Shown one piece after another: positions 42,959 through 52,356 of a stretch of DNA of 64,000 nucleotides. Location of the stretch: NCBI RefSeq assembly GCF_009720775.1, contig NZ_WNKW01000008.1, positions 1 to 64,000 of the forward strand, written 5' to 3'. The notes below the pieces were generated by a model, which ran no database searches, was not told the origin of the DNA, and saw only the letters and a program-made list of their open reading frames with translations. A program made the position numbers and the translations under genes. Each line of letters begins with the position of its first letter. Position 1 is the first letter of the stretch. This DNA comes from Pseudoduganella danionis. Lineage in GTDB: Bacteria; Pseudomonadota; Gammaproteobacteria; Burkholderiales; Burkholderiaceae_D.

Positions 42959-43524
42959 GGCACCCGTACCGTCATGGCCAGAACTGGTGCAGCTAATGTG
43001 CCTTCAAGCGCCCCATTATTCTGCGCGGCGCCATCTGCCAGTTTGCCGTGCCACCCCAGCTTGATCACGAGTGGCGCATCGGGGCTACCGTCACAGTCCC
43101 ATTGCAGCTTGCCTGCCGTAAGTGGGTGCTGGTCGCGGCAGATCTGCAGGCGGCCAGCGGGCAGCAGTCGATACACCAGCAATTGCGCTTCATAGCAGTC
43201 GAACAGCGCTAGCTGGCGGCGCGTGCAGGCAGAGCCGAAACACAGCACCGACGGCTCGGGCGGCGCTGCGCCGCTGGCCGCGTCATAGGCAAACAGATAG
43301 GGATTGTCGGCAGTGCCATCGCGTGCCGTGACGGCATTCGCGCGCATGCGTTCGGCCAGCGTTCCAGCCAGATGGCTGGCCTGCACCAGTAACTGGTCCT
43401 GATAGGCCACACGCAGCGCCACCAGTTGCATGGCCGCGCTGCCAGCGATGCCCAGCGCCAGCAACAGCAAGGCCACCAACACTTCGAGCAGAGTAAAACC
43501 GGAACAGGAAAAATGTGCGCGCAT
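42955..43524 (-). CDS. pilV: Minor pilin PilV
   Basis: A 189-residue prepilin with CSGFTLLEVLVALLLLALGIAGSAAMQL, a canonical Gly-1/Phe+1/Glu+5 site and the PilV-type continuation (ALRVAYQDQLLVQASHLAGTLAERMRAN). Several cysteines lie in the C-terminal half. It is the first gene of the minor-pilin operon. The 125 bp before it (43525-43649) holds the promoter, which I could not define. No sigma54 element is clear. Confidence 0.92.
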   Translation of the reverse strand: MRAHFSCSGFTLLEVLVALLLLALGIAGSAAMQLVALRVAYQDQLLVQASHLAGTLAERMRANAVTARDGTADNPYLFAYDAASGAAPPEPSVLCFGSACTRRQLALFDCYEAQLLVYRLLPAGRLQICRDQHPLTAGKLQWDCDGSPDAPLVIKLGWHGKLADGAAQNNGALEGTLAAPVLAMTVRVP

Positions 43525-43649
43525 GGCACACCTACGCGTTTCGTCTGGGGATAATGCTAGACGCTACGCGCAGCGTAAGGACAATGGCTGAGCCACCTCA
43601 AAGGTGCGCCCGATGGATGGTGTCGCAGGCCGGAGTAGGCTAGGCCAAG

Positions 43650-44120
43650 CTAGGCTTTGCGCGGTTTGCGATCCTGCCCCACTTCGGCTATCGCATCCTG
43701 AAACTCGGCCAGATCTTCGAAGTTCTTGTAGACGGAAGCAAAGCGGATGTAGGCGATCTTGTCGAGGCGTTTGAGTTCCTGCATCACCAATTCACCGATA
43801 TAGCCCGATTCCACCTCGCGCTGGCCACTGGTCAGCAGCTTTTCTTCGATGGACAGTATGGCCGCATCCACAGCAGGTGCGGCGACAGGACGCTTGCGCA
43901 GAGCCAGCAACAGACTGGCACGCAGCTTATCGGCAGTAAATTCGGTACGGCTGCCGTTTTTCTTCACCACGTACGGCATCACCAGTTCGATCCGTTCGTA
44001 GGTGGTAAAACGCTTATCGCAATTCACACAGCGACGACGCCGGCGGATGGCATCGCCCTCCTCGGATACACGCGTATCGAGGACCTGAGTATCTTCATGC
44101 TGGCAAAAAGGACATTTCAT
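43650..44120 (-). CDS. nrdR: Transcriptional repressor NrdR
   Basis: A 156-residue regulator of ribonucleotide reductase genes. The N-terminal zinc ribbon is CPFCQH with CVNCDKRFTTYE, and an ATP-cone follows (VVKKNGSRTEFTADKLRASLLLALRKRPV, then YIGELVMQELKRLDKIAYIRFASVYKNF). It senses ATP/dATP. It lies 56 bp after glyA on the same strand, the common order in betaproteobacteria. Confidence 0.97.
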   Translation of the reverse strand: MKCPFCQHEDTQVLDTRVSEEGDAIRRRRRCVNCDKRFTTYERIELVMPYVVKKNGSRTEFTADKLRASLLLALRKRPVAAPAVDAAILSIEEKLLTSGQREVESGYIGELVMQELKRLDKIAYIRFASVYKNFEDLAEFQDAIAEVGQDRKPRKA

Positions 44121-44176
44121 AGGTGCGTAGTTCCGGTGGGTGGCGCCGATCGTGTCAGCGCCACCTTACCACGATA

Positions 44177-45424
<1,248 letters not shown>

Positions 45425-45496
45425 GTAAAAACTCCAATCGAATGAGTAACTTGTTACTGGCAGGCTGGATCGAATGAGGGACGCCAATAGCGCATA

Positions 45497-45642
45497 GGCA
45501 GCCTCTTCGTGCTTTCCATCGATGGCTGCCCAGGCGAACGGCTGTTGAAATCTCACGTTTCCCGGTGGAGCCCCACCTTTCACTGCACGCATGATGCACC
45601 ATTTCGGTGCGCCGCGCAGCTTTTCGCCAGTTACGTGAGACG
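45497..45642 (-). promoter_or_regulatory. ZTP (pfl-motif) riboswitch in the glyA leader
   Basis: On the minus strand, CTCACGTAACTGGCG opens the motif. The GTGGGGCTCCACCGGG helix and AAACGTGAG close the first stem (CTCACGT with ACGTGAG), and a separate 3' piece TTCGCCTGGGCA matches the conserved pfl CGCCTGGGCA. Immediately after, GGCAGCC (45524-45530) can pair with GGCTGCC (45497-45503), overlapping the conserved 3' part: a plausible expression platform. ZTP riboswitches sense folate shortage and are known upstream of glyA. Confidence 0.85.
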
Positions 45643-45655
45643 TAATGGAAGCCCG

Positions 45656-45684
45656 ATTGTAATTTATGCGCCTGAAATGAGCAA
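45656..45684 (-). promoter_or_regulatory. glyA promoter
   Basis: On the minus strand TTGCTC (45684-45679), a 17-bp spacer and TACAAT (45661-45656) predict a start near 45648, just ahead of the riboswitch fold. The agreement supports both calls. Confidence 0.6.
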
Positions 45685-45798
45685 GGAAACACTTGACAAT
45701 ATGGTAACGAAATGCGTGTTTTTGTCGCTGCACTGCGGCAGCGCAAACATTTCGGCTACAATTTTGTCCACCCTTCCACTTACCCACAAGGACAGATC

Positions 45799-46548
45799 AT
45801 GATCGTCTTCATCACGGGCGCCACCGCCGGCTTCGGCGCCGCCATGGCCCGCGTTTTCGCCCGCAACGGCCACAAGGTACTGATCAGCGGCCGCCGCGTC
45901 GAGCGCCTGCAGGCACTGGCGGCGGAACTGGGCGAGCAGGCCCTGCCCGTGGAACTGGATGTGACCGACCGCCACTCCATCGACAAGGCGCTGGCAGGCC
46001 TGCCCGCCGAATGGCAGGCTATCGATGTGCTGGTTAATAATGCCGGTCTGGCACTGGGCGTCACGCCTGCGCACGAATCGTCGCTAGCCGACTGGGACAC
46101 CATGATCGCCACCAACTGCAGCGGTCTGGTAGCGATGACGCGTGCGATTCTGCCCGGCATGGTGGCACGCAACAGCGGCACTATCATCAATCTGGGCTCG
46201 GTAGCCGGTGAAACGCCTTATCCGGGCGGCAATGTGTATGGCGCCACCAAGGCTTTCGTCGAACAGTTCACGCTGAATCTGCGCGCCGATCTGGTGGGCA
46301 CGGGCGTACGCGCAACCAATCTGGCGCCCGGCCTGTGCGGCGGTACGGAATTCTCCAATGTACGCCTGAAAGGCAACGACGCGGCCGCCGCCAAGGTCTA
46401 CGAAGGCACCCAGCCGCTGACGGCCGACGATGTGGCCAACACGGCCTACTGGATCGCCACCCTGCCGGCCCACGTCAACATCAACCGCATCGAAATGATG
46501 CCAACCTGTCAGGCTTACGGCCCGCTGGCCATCAAGCGCGAACTGTAA
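45799..46548 (+). CDS. ydfG: Short-chain dehydrogenase, YdfG-like
   Basis: A 249-residue NADP-dependent classical SDR. The N-terminus is MIVFITGATAGFGAAMARVFARNGHKVLISGRR, with the NADP-preferring Arg pair. The catalytic set includes VNNAGLALG, the Ser in NLGSVAG and the YGATK Tyr/Lys pair. The C-terminus NINRIEMMPTCQ is typical of YdfG 3-hydroxy-acid/malonic-semialdehyde reductases. I chose the ATG at 45799 with AAGGACA before it. An upstream in-frame start at 45712 adds unconserved residues. It is divergent from glyA. Confidence 0.93.
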   Translation: MIVFITGATAGFGAAMARVFARNGHKVLISGRRVERLQALAAELGEQALPVELDVTDRHSIDKALAGLPAEWQAIDVLVNNAGLALGVTPAHESSLADWDTMIATNCSGLVAMTRAILPGMVARNSGTIINLGSVAGETPYPGGNVYGATKAFVEQFTLNLRADLVGTGVRATNLAPGLCGGTEFSNVRLKGNDAAAAKVYEGTQPLTADDVANTAYWIATLPAHVNINRIEMMPTCQAYGPLAIKREL

Positions 46549-46676
46549 TCCACGGTGCAGTTGATCTCAAAATTGAGAATTTATTCCAAACAAGTGTTTA
46601 CGGATGCGGGTTTAGTATATTGCTAAACAAAACGTAAGCGCTTGTTACAAACCTTGGCATCCGGCAGGGAAAAGGC

Positions 46677-46690
46677 TTTACTATAGTAAA
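46677..46690. promoter_or_regulatory. Palindrome upstream of the tol-pal operon
   Basis: TTTACTATAGTAAA is a perfect 14-bp palindrome 34 bp before the ybgC ATG. It contains TATAGT, a possible -10 element, so a bound dimer would block transcription. A matching -35 with proper spacing is not obvious. Confidence 0.35.
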
Positions 46691-46723
46691 ATATTGCTCA
46701 TCCTCACCTGTAGTTAAACAAAC

Positions 46724-47146
46724 ATGCCAGCAGAGTTTATCTGGAACGTACGGGTCTATTACGAAGATACCGACGCCGGCGGGATCGTCTATTACGCGAA
46801 TTACCTGAAATTCTTTGAGCGTGCCCGCACCGAATGGCTGCGCGCCCTGCAGGTGGAGCAGCACGTGCTGGCCCAGGAACACGGCATCCTGTTCGTCGTA
46901 AAAAGCGTGAGCAGCGACTATCACGCCCCCGCAAAACTCGACGATGTACTAAAATTAACCCTTTCGATCGAAAAAATGGGGCGCGCCTCCATCCAGTTCA
47001 TCCAGCAGGCTTGGTGCGGCGAACGGCTGCTCAATACGGCTCAGGTGAAAGTGGCCTGCGTCGGCACGGACATGAATCCCTGTGCCATCCCTGCCCTGGT
47101 TATCGATAAAATGCGCAGTACTATCAAAACAGCTAGCTCAGACTGA
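46724..47146 (+). CDS. ybgC: Tol-Pal-associated acyl-CoA thioesterase YbgC
   Basis: A 140-residue hotdog-fold thioesterase. The active-site segment is VYYEDTDAGGIVYYANYLKFFERARTEWLR, with the catalytic Asp and Tyr of the 4-HBT family. It is the conserved first gene of the tol-pal cluster and acts on short acyl-CoA or acyl-ACP. tolQ follows after 6 bp. Confidence 0.96.
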   Translation: MPAEFIWNVRVYYEDTDAGGIVYYANYLKFFERARTEWLRALQVEQHVLAQEHGILFVVKSVSSDYHAPAKLDDVLKLTLSIEKMGRASIQFIQQAWCGERLLNTAQVKVACVGTDMNPCAIPALVIDKMRSTIKTASSD

Positions 47147-47152
47147 ACTTAC

Positions 47153-47845
47153 ATGAACGTCACCCAAGACCTTTCCTTCCTGTCCCTCATCGCCAATGCA
47201 CACCTGATCGTGCAGCTGATCATGGCGCTGCTGTTCGTTATTTCGCTGACCAGCTGGACCTATATCTTCAGCAAACTGTTCGCCATTCGTTCGGCCCGTC
47301 GCCTGACGGTGGAATTCGAAAGAACGTTCTGGGCTGGCGGCAATCTGCACGCGCTGCACCAGAACGCCGGCAAGGACCGCGCCAGCAGCGGCCCGCTGGC
47401 GCGTATCTTCGAAGCCGGCATGGGCGAGTTCATCAAGAGCAAGGCCGCCTATGCTGCCAGTCGCGAAACCATGGACCACGGCGCGATTCTGGACGGCGCC
47501 CGCCGCGCCATGCGCGCCGCCTTCCAGCGTGAAATGGATGCGCTGGAATCGCATCTGGCCTTCCTCGCGTCGGTCGGTTCCGTTTCCCCCTACATTGGTC
47601 TGCTGGGTACCGTCTGGGGCATCATGAACGCTTTCCGCGGTCTGGCCAATGTGCAGCAGGCTACGCTGGCGGCCGTCGCGCCCGGCATTGCCGAAGCGCT
47701 GATCGCCACCGCCATCGGCCTGTTTGCCGCCATCCCGGCCTTCGTGGCCTACAACCGTTTTTCGCACGATGTAGACCGTCTGGCGATCCGCTTCGAAACC
47801 TTCGTCGAAGAGTTCTCCAACATTCTGCAGCGTCAGTCGCGTTAA
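47153..47845 (+). CDS. tolQ: Tol-Pal system proton channel subunit TolQ
   Basis: A 230-residue inner-membrane protein with three membrane segments (about 15-40, 138-162 and 172-195), including SYIGLLGTVWGIMNAFRGL-type and GIAEALIATAIGLFAAIPAFVAYN sequences of the TolQ/ExbB/MotA family. A short N-terminal segment is followed by a large cytoplasmic loop. With TolR it uses the proton gradient to energise TolA at division sites. Confidence 0.97.
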   Translation: MNVTQDLSFLSLIANAHLIVQLIMALLFVISLTSWTYIFSKLFAIRSARRLTVEFERTFWAGGNLHALHQNAGKDRASSGPLARIFEAGMGEFIKSKAAYAASRETMDHGAILDGARRAMRAAFQREMDALESHLAFLASVGSVSPYIGLLGTVWGIMNAFRGLANVQQATLAAVAPGIAEALIATAIGLFAAIPAFVAYNRFSHDVDRLAIRFETFVEEFSNILQRQSR

Positions 47846-47858
47846 GAGGGCAGCATTC

Positions 47859-48296
47859 ATGGCTTCGTCTTTCTCCAGCAGCATGCGCGGCGGCCGTGGC
47901 CGCAAGCTGAAATCCGAAATCAACGTCGTGCCCTACATCGACGTGATGCTGGTACTGCTGATTATTTTCATGGTCATGCCGTCGTCGAATGACCCTAGCG
48001 TGGTGGACCTGCCGAGTGCCGAGAAGTCCACCAAGCCGCCATCCGACTACGTGCAGATCGTGCTGAAACAGAATGGCGCGCTTTCCATCGGCGTCAAAGG
48101 CAAGGAAGAAGATGCGCCGGAAACCGCACCTAACCGCGACGCGCTGGTCAAAAAACTGCGCACGCTGCATAACGAGCATCCCGACTATCCGGTGCTGATT
48201 GCGGGCGACAAGGAAAGCAAATACGACGACGTCATCCAGCTGATTTCGGAAGCCAAGAAAATGGGCATCACCCGCGTGGGCCTGTCCACCAAATAA
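47859..48296 (+). CDS. tolR: Tol-Pal system protein TolR
   Basis: A 145-residue protein. One membrane segment, INVVPYIDVMLVLLIIFMVMP, contains the essential Asp. A periplasmic domain ends GVVDVIQLISEAKKMGITRVGLSTK-like, matching ExbD/TolR. It lies 13 bp after tolQ, followed 12 bp later by tolA. Confidence 0.97.
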   Translation: MASSFSSSMRGGRGRKLKSEINVVPYIDVMLVLLIIFMVMPSSNDPSVVDLPSAEKSTKPPSDYVQIVLKQNGALSIGVKGKEEDAPETAPNRDALVKKLRTLHNEHPDYPVLIAGDKESKYDDVIQLISEAKKMGITRVGLSTK

Positions 48297-48308
48297 ACCG
48301 TGCAGAAC

Positions 48309-49217
48309 ATGAAACCCGCAATGGCAGGCGGCCCGTACAAGGTGCCGCGACAATCCGCAAGCTGGCGCGCGCCCGTGCTGGCGGCGGCAGTGCACGCCAT
48401 TTTGCTGATGTTCCTGTGGGTAGGCGTGAGCTGGCAAAACAACACGCCGACCGAAGTGCAGGCAGAAATCTGGGATATGAAGGTGCAGGAAGCGGCGCCG
48501 CCCGCCCCGCCCGCGCCCGAAGCGGAAACCGAGCCGCAGCAGGAAGCCGACGCCGAACCGACGCCGCCACCACCTACGCCCGTAGCACCGCCACAAGAGC
48601 CTGATATCGCACTGGAACGCATTAAAGCGCGCGAAAAACTGGAACAGCAACAACTGGAAGCGGCCCGTCAGGCGAAGCTGAAGAAAGAAGCCGAAGAAAA
48701 ACTGGCAAAACTGGAAGCCAAGCGACTGGCAGAAAAGAAAGAAGCGGAGCAAAAGGCCAAGCTGGCCAAGGAACAGGCCGAGAAAGACAAGAAGAAAACC
48801 GCCGCCGAGAAGCTGGCCAAGGAAAAAGCCGAGAAAGCAGAAAAAGCGGCCAAGGATAAGGCTTTTGCTGCCGAAATGCGCCGCATCACGGGCAATGCGG
48901 CCAAAGCCAGCACGGGAACGGCCGAGAGATCGACTGGGGGCAAGATTGATGGCGGCTATCAGGCCGCAATACGCGCCAAAATCAAGAGCAATCTGGTATA
49001 TGGTACGGTAGACGATACGCTCAGCGCCACCTACCAGATTACCCAGTTACCGACTGGCGAAATCATCGGCGTGCGCAAAATGAAAAGCAGCGGCTCGGCC
49101 GCTTACGATAGCGCGATCGAGAACGCGATTGCCAAATCGTCTCCACTACCGAAGAAAAAAGATGGTACGGTAGAGCGCGAATTTGTTGCCGATTTCAATA
49201 TGAAGGATATGCATTGA
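48309..49217 (+). CDS. tolA: Tol-Pal system protein TolA
   Basis: A 302-residue protein. One N-terminal membrane anchor (about 22-42) is followed by a Pro/Glu-rich stretch, a long Lys/Ala/Glu helical domain (about 95-190) and a C-terminal TonB-like domain (about 215-302) that contacts TolB/Pal. The in-frame GTG at 48300 is an alternative start. The stop overlaps the tolB ATG. It is shorter than E. coli TolA (421 residues). Confidence 0.95.
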   Translation: MKPAMAGGPYKVPRQSASWRAPVLAAAVHAILLMFLWVGVSWQNNTPTEVQAEIWDMKVQEAAPPAPPAPEAETEPQQEADAEPTPPPPTPVAPPQEPDIALERIKAREKLEQQQLEAARQAKLKKEAEEKLAKLEAKRLAEKKEAEQKAKLAKEQAEKDKKKTAAEKLAKEKAEKAEKAAKDKAFAAEMRRITGNAAKASTGTAERSTGGKIDGGYQAAIRAKIKSNLVYGTVDDTLSATYQITQLPTGEIIGVRKMKSSGSAAYDSAIENAIAKSSPLPKKKDGTVEREFVADFNMKDMH

Positions 49218-50503
49218 TGTACACCATGAAAAAACTGAATCAGGTATTGCTGGCCACCGGTCTGGCCGCCAGCATGGCACTGTGCGGCTCGGCCCAGGCG
49301 CAGATGCGCATCGAAATTTCGGGCGTCGGCAGCAATCAGATTCCGGTTGCCGTGGCGGGTTTCGCCGATGAAGGTATTGCCCCACAACAGGTTTCCGCCA
49401 TCATCAAGGCCGACCTCGAACGTAGCGGTGCCTTCAAGCTGATCGATGCCGGTGTGATCACCAGCATGAACAACATTGATTACGCGAGCTGGAAAGCCAA
49501 GGGCGCCGACGCCCTCGTCATCGGTACGGTTGCCAAGGCCGCCAGCGGCGACTTCGAAGTGCGCTACAAGCTGCTCGACACCGTCAAACAGACGGAACTG
49601 TCGCAACTGGGCCTGTCGCGCTCGCCCCAGTACACGCGCCTGACCGCACACACCATCGCCGACGACATCTTCCTCAAGCTGACCGGCATCCGCGGTGCCT
49701 TCTCCACCCGCATTTCCTACGTCAAGGAATACGACAAGCGCCACTTCGAACTGCTGGTTGCCGATGCGGATGGCGAAGATGAACAGATGGCGCTGCGCTC
49801 GAATGAGCCTATCATTTCGCCGTCGTGGTCGCCGGACGGCACCAAGGTCGCTTATGTTTCGTTCGAGCAAAAGAAACCCGTGGTCTATATCCAGAACCTG
49901 ATCACGCGCGCGCGCACTGTGGTGGCCAATGAAAAAGGCAGTAACTCCTCGCCTGCCTGGTCGCCAGCCGGCAACAAGCTGGCCGTATCGCTGTCCAAAG
50001 ATGGCCACACCCAGATCTACACGGTCAATGTGGATGGCAGCAATCTGCGCCGCGTCTCGAACAGCAATGGCATCGATTCGGAAGCCCAGTTCTCGCCGGA
50101 CGGCAGCAGCATCTATTTCATGAGCGACCGCAGCGGCGGTCCGCAAATTTACCGCATGGGCGTGGACGGCAGCGATCCTAAGCGCATCACCTTCAGCGGC
50201 AACTACAATATCAGCCCGCGCATTTCGGCAGACGGCAAGACTCTGGCCTACATCTCCCGCCGCGATGGCAACTTCCAGCTTTACACTCTGGACCTGGCTA
50301 CTGGCCAGGAACAGCGCCTGTCTGACAGCACCGACGACCAATACCCGAGCTTTGCGCCGAATGGCCGCTACATCATGTACGCCACGCAGGCAGGTGGCCG
50401 CAAATCGCTGGCTGTGGTATCGGTAGACGGACGTGTAAAACAACGCCTGACCACTCAGGCGGGCAATATCAAGGAGCCCACCTGGGGCCCGTTCATGCAG
50501 TAA
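49217..50503 (+). CDS. tolB: Tol-Pal system beta-propeller protein TolB
   Basis: A 428-residue periplasmic protein. The signal peptide is MKKLNQVLLATGLAASMALCGSAQA-like, then an N-terminal alpha/beta domain with MRIEISGVGSNQIPVAVAGF. A six-bladed propeller follows, with repeated SPDG motifs (SWSPDGTKVAYVS, AWSPAGNKLAVS, QFSPDGSSIYFMS). The ATG at 49217 overlaps the tolA stop. An ATG three codons later may be the real start of the signal peptide. Confidence 0.97.
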   Translation: MYTMKKLNQVLLATGLAASMALCGSAQAQMRIEISGVGSNQIPVAVAGFADEGIAPQQVSAIIKADLERSGAFKLIDAGVITSMNNIDYASWKAKGADALVIGTVAKAASGDFEVRYKLLDTVKQTELSQLGLSRSPQYTRLTAHTIADDIFLKLTGIRGAFSTRISYVKEYDKRHFELLVADADGEDEQMALRSNEPIISPSWSPDGTKVAYVSFEQKKPVVYIQNLITRARTVVANEKGSNSSPAWSPAGNKLAVSLSKDGHTQIYTVNVDGSNLRRVSNSNGIDSEAQFSPDGSSIYFMSDRSGGPQIYRMGVDGSDPKRITFSGNYNISPRISADGKTLAYISRRDGNFQLYTLDLATGQEQRLSDSTDDQYPSFAPNGRYIMYATQAGGRKSLAVVSVDGRVKQRLTTQAGNIKEPTWGPFMQ

Positions 50504-50528
50504 TGACTAATCCATCTAGGAGCAACCC

Positions 50529-51062
50529 ATGCGCAAACTCAGCAGCTTAGCTTTCGTTGTCACCACCGCCGCCATTCTGTCGGCATGCTCGACCAGCGGC
50601 GTCAAAATTAGCGACCCAGCACCAGTCGTCGAGCGTCCAGTCGAACAGAAAACCACCCCGGCGGCGGACACCCGTGCCGTACAACCGGTAGAAACCAAAT
50701 CGCTGGATCCGCTGGATGATCCAAAAGGCGTGCTGGCCAACCGCAGCGTGTACTTCGACTTCGACAGCTATGTCGTGCGTGAAGATGGCAAGCCAGTGGT
50801 AGAAAACCACTCGGCCTATCTGGGCAAGAACAAAGCCCGTTCGATTCTGATCCAAGGTAACACCGACGAACGCGGCGGCGCTGAGTACAATCTGGCGCTG
50901 GGTCAAAAACGTGCCGAAGCCGTACGCAAAGCCATGACCACCCTGGGCGTAGCAGAAGGCCAGATCGAAGCTGTCTCGCTGGGCAAGGAAAAACCTAAAG
51001 CCAGCGGCTCGAACGAAGAAGCCTGGGCACAGAACCGTCGCGCAGACATCGTCTACAAGTAA
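50529..51062 (+). CDS. pal: Peptidoglycan-associated lipoprotein Pal
   Basis: A 177-residue outer-membrane lipoprotein. The lipobox is ILSAC, followed by a Pro/Thr linker and an OmpA-like domain with VYFDFDSYVV, LIQGNTDERGGAEYNLALGQKRAEAV and AQNRRADIVY, the meso-DAP-binding residues of the family. It lies 25 bp after tolB with AGGAGC upstream, and is followed by a long stem-loop before cpoB. Confidence 0.97.
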   Translation: MRKLSSLAFVVTTAAILSACSTSGVKISDPAPVVERPVEQKTTPAADTRAVQPVETKSLDPLDDPKGVLANRSVYFDFDSYVVREDGKPVVENHSAYLGKNKARSILIQGNTDERGGAEYNLALGQKRAEAVRKAMTTLGVAEGQIEAVSLGKEKPKASGSNEEAWAQNRRADIVYK

Positions 51063-51101
51063 TCAAAAGCACTACCTTTTTGCCGGGTGACAGGCATAAT
51101 A

Positions 51102-51143
51102 CGGGGCAGCCTACGGATTTACCGTTGGCTGCCCCGTTTTCCT
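51102..51143 (+). terminator. Terminator or attenuator between pal and cpoB
   Basis: CGGGGCAGCC (51102-51111) pairs with GGCTGCCCCG (51127-51136), and the stem continues inward with one mismatch (ACGG/CCGT). A TTTTCCTTTT run follows. It lies only 27 bp before the cpoB start, so it may reduce cpoB relative to pal. Confidence 0.75.
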
Positions 51144-51169
51144 TTTAGAAGAGTGTGAAAGTGCCCGAC

Positions 51170-51925
51170 ATGAAGAAATTCTCCAAATCCGGCCTGAGCG
51201 CCGCCCTGCTGGCCGCACTGACCTGGCTGCCACTGCAAGCCCACGCCGGCCTTTTCGACGACGATGAAGCGCGCCGCGCCCTGCTCGACCTGCGCACCAA
51301 GGTAGAAGCCATGCGCGCCGAACTGAATACCCGCCTCGATACCAAATCCGACAAATCCAGCACGCTCGACCTGGTCAGCCAGAACGAGATGACGCTGCAG
51401 GAAGTGGCCAAGCTGCGTGGCCAGATCGAGGTGCTGGCGAATGAACTGGCGAATACCCAGAAGCGCCAGAAAGACTTTTACGTCGATCTCGACAACCGCC
51501 TGCGCAAGCTGGAACCGCGTGAAGTAGTGATTGACGGCAAATCCAGCCAGGTCGATCCGGCGGAGCAGAAAAATTACGAAGCCGCCATGCTCATCTTCAA
51601 GTCGGGCGACTACAAAGCGGCCGGCAATGCCTTCACCGACTTCGTCGCGCGCTTCCCTAACTCCAGCTACGCCGCCAGTGCACAGTATTACCTGGGCAGC
51701 TCTTACTATGCCCAGCGCGACTGCAAGAGCGCGATCAATGCCCAGTTGCTGGTTCTGAAAAACTATCAGGACAGCCCGAAAGCCCCCGATGCGATGCTGA
51801 ATATCGCTAGCTGCCAGATCGAGCTCAAGGACAAAGCTGCCAAGAAAACTTTGCAGGATCTGATCAAGAACTATCCTGACTCGCCCGCCGCCGCCGCCGC
51901 AAAAGATCGCCTGAACGGTAAATAA
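51170..51925 (+). CDS. cpoB: Cell division coordinator CpoB (YbgF)
   Basis: A 251-residue periplasmic protein. The signal peptide ends near LPLQAHA. An N-terminal coiled-coil trimerisation helix (about 20-100, ending RKLEPREVVIDG) is followed by TPR repeats (YEAAMLIFKSGDYKAAGNAF, AQYYLGSSYYAQRDCKSAI, AKKTLQDLIKNYPDSPAA). It links PBP1b activity to the Tol machine. A GTG at 51155 is the alternative start. It closes the tol-pal cluster, as usual. Confidence 0.93.
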   Translation: MKKFSKSGLSAALLAALTWLPLQAHAGLFDDDEARRALLDLRTKVEAMRAELNTRLDTKSDKSSTLDLVSQNEMTLQEVAKLRGQIEVLANELANTQKRQKDFYVDLDNRLRKLEPREVVIDGKSSQVDPAEQKNYEAAMLIFKSGDYKAAGNAFTDFVARFPNSSYAASAQYYLGSSYYAQRDCKSAINAQLLVLKNYQDSPKAPDAMLNIASCQIELKDKAAKKTLQDLIKNYPDSPAAAAAKDRLNGK

Positions 51926-51981
51926 TTACCGCGGGGCATTTGACAGAACAGTTAAATTGCCCCATAATCTTGCTTCTTCGG

Positions 51982-52057
51982 GGGTCGTTAGCTCAGCTGG
52001 TAGAGCAGCGGACTTTTAATCCGTTGGTCGCAGGTTCGAATCCCGCACGGCCTACCA
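51982..52057 (+). tRNA. tRNA-Lys (UUU), copy 1
   Basis: A 76-nt cloverleaf with encoded CCA, GTTCGAATC in the T loop and anticodon TTT in ACTTTTAAT. The acceptor stem has a terminal G-T pair. Confidence 0.96.
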
Positions 52058-52068
52058 CCGAAGCCCTT

Positions 52069-52144
52069 GGGTCGTTAGCTCAGCTGGTAGAGCAGCGGAC
52101 TTTTAATCCGTTGGTCGCAGGTTCGAATCCCGCACGGCCTACCA
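52069..52144 (+). tRNA. tRNA-Lys (UUU), copy 2
   Basis: Identical in sequence to the copy 11 bp upstream, so the two come from one transcript by tandem duplication. A terminator follows. Confidence 0.96.
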
Positions 52145-52154
52145 AGATTCATCA

Positions 52155-52195
52155 AAAAAGCCTACAAGCTTCGGTTTGTGGGCTTTTTTGTTTGT
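52155..52195 (+). terminator. Terminator of the tRNA-Lys pair
   Basis: AAGCCTACAAGC-TTCG-GTTTGTGGGCTT hairpin (one G-T pair) with a TTCG tetraloop, followed by a run of T residues. Confidence 0.88.
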
Positions 52196-52356
52196 CCCCG
52201 CTCTCTGCTTGCTCGGAAAATATCGCACCCTCCTCTGGACAGGTATGCGACCAAGCCCATCCGGCGCAAACAACAAGCACTATAATAACTACTCAAGCCA
52301 CGACCGAAGTAAACGGGCCACAAAAATCGCGCAGCACCTTTTAAAGGCGGCAAACG

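Noticed and set aside
43525..43649. Sigma54 promoter before the minor-pilin operon
   Set aside because: No pair of GG and GC at the required spacing with surrounding consensus was found.
45425..45787. N-terminal extension of GlyA by 121 residues
   Set aside because: The region is the riboswitch leader. Family length and the conserved N-terminus fit the ATG at 45424.
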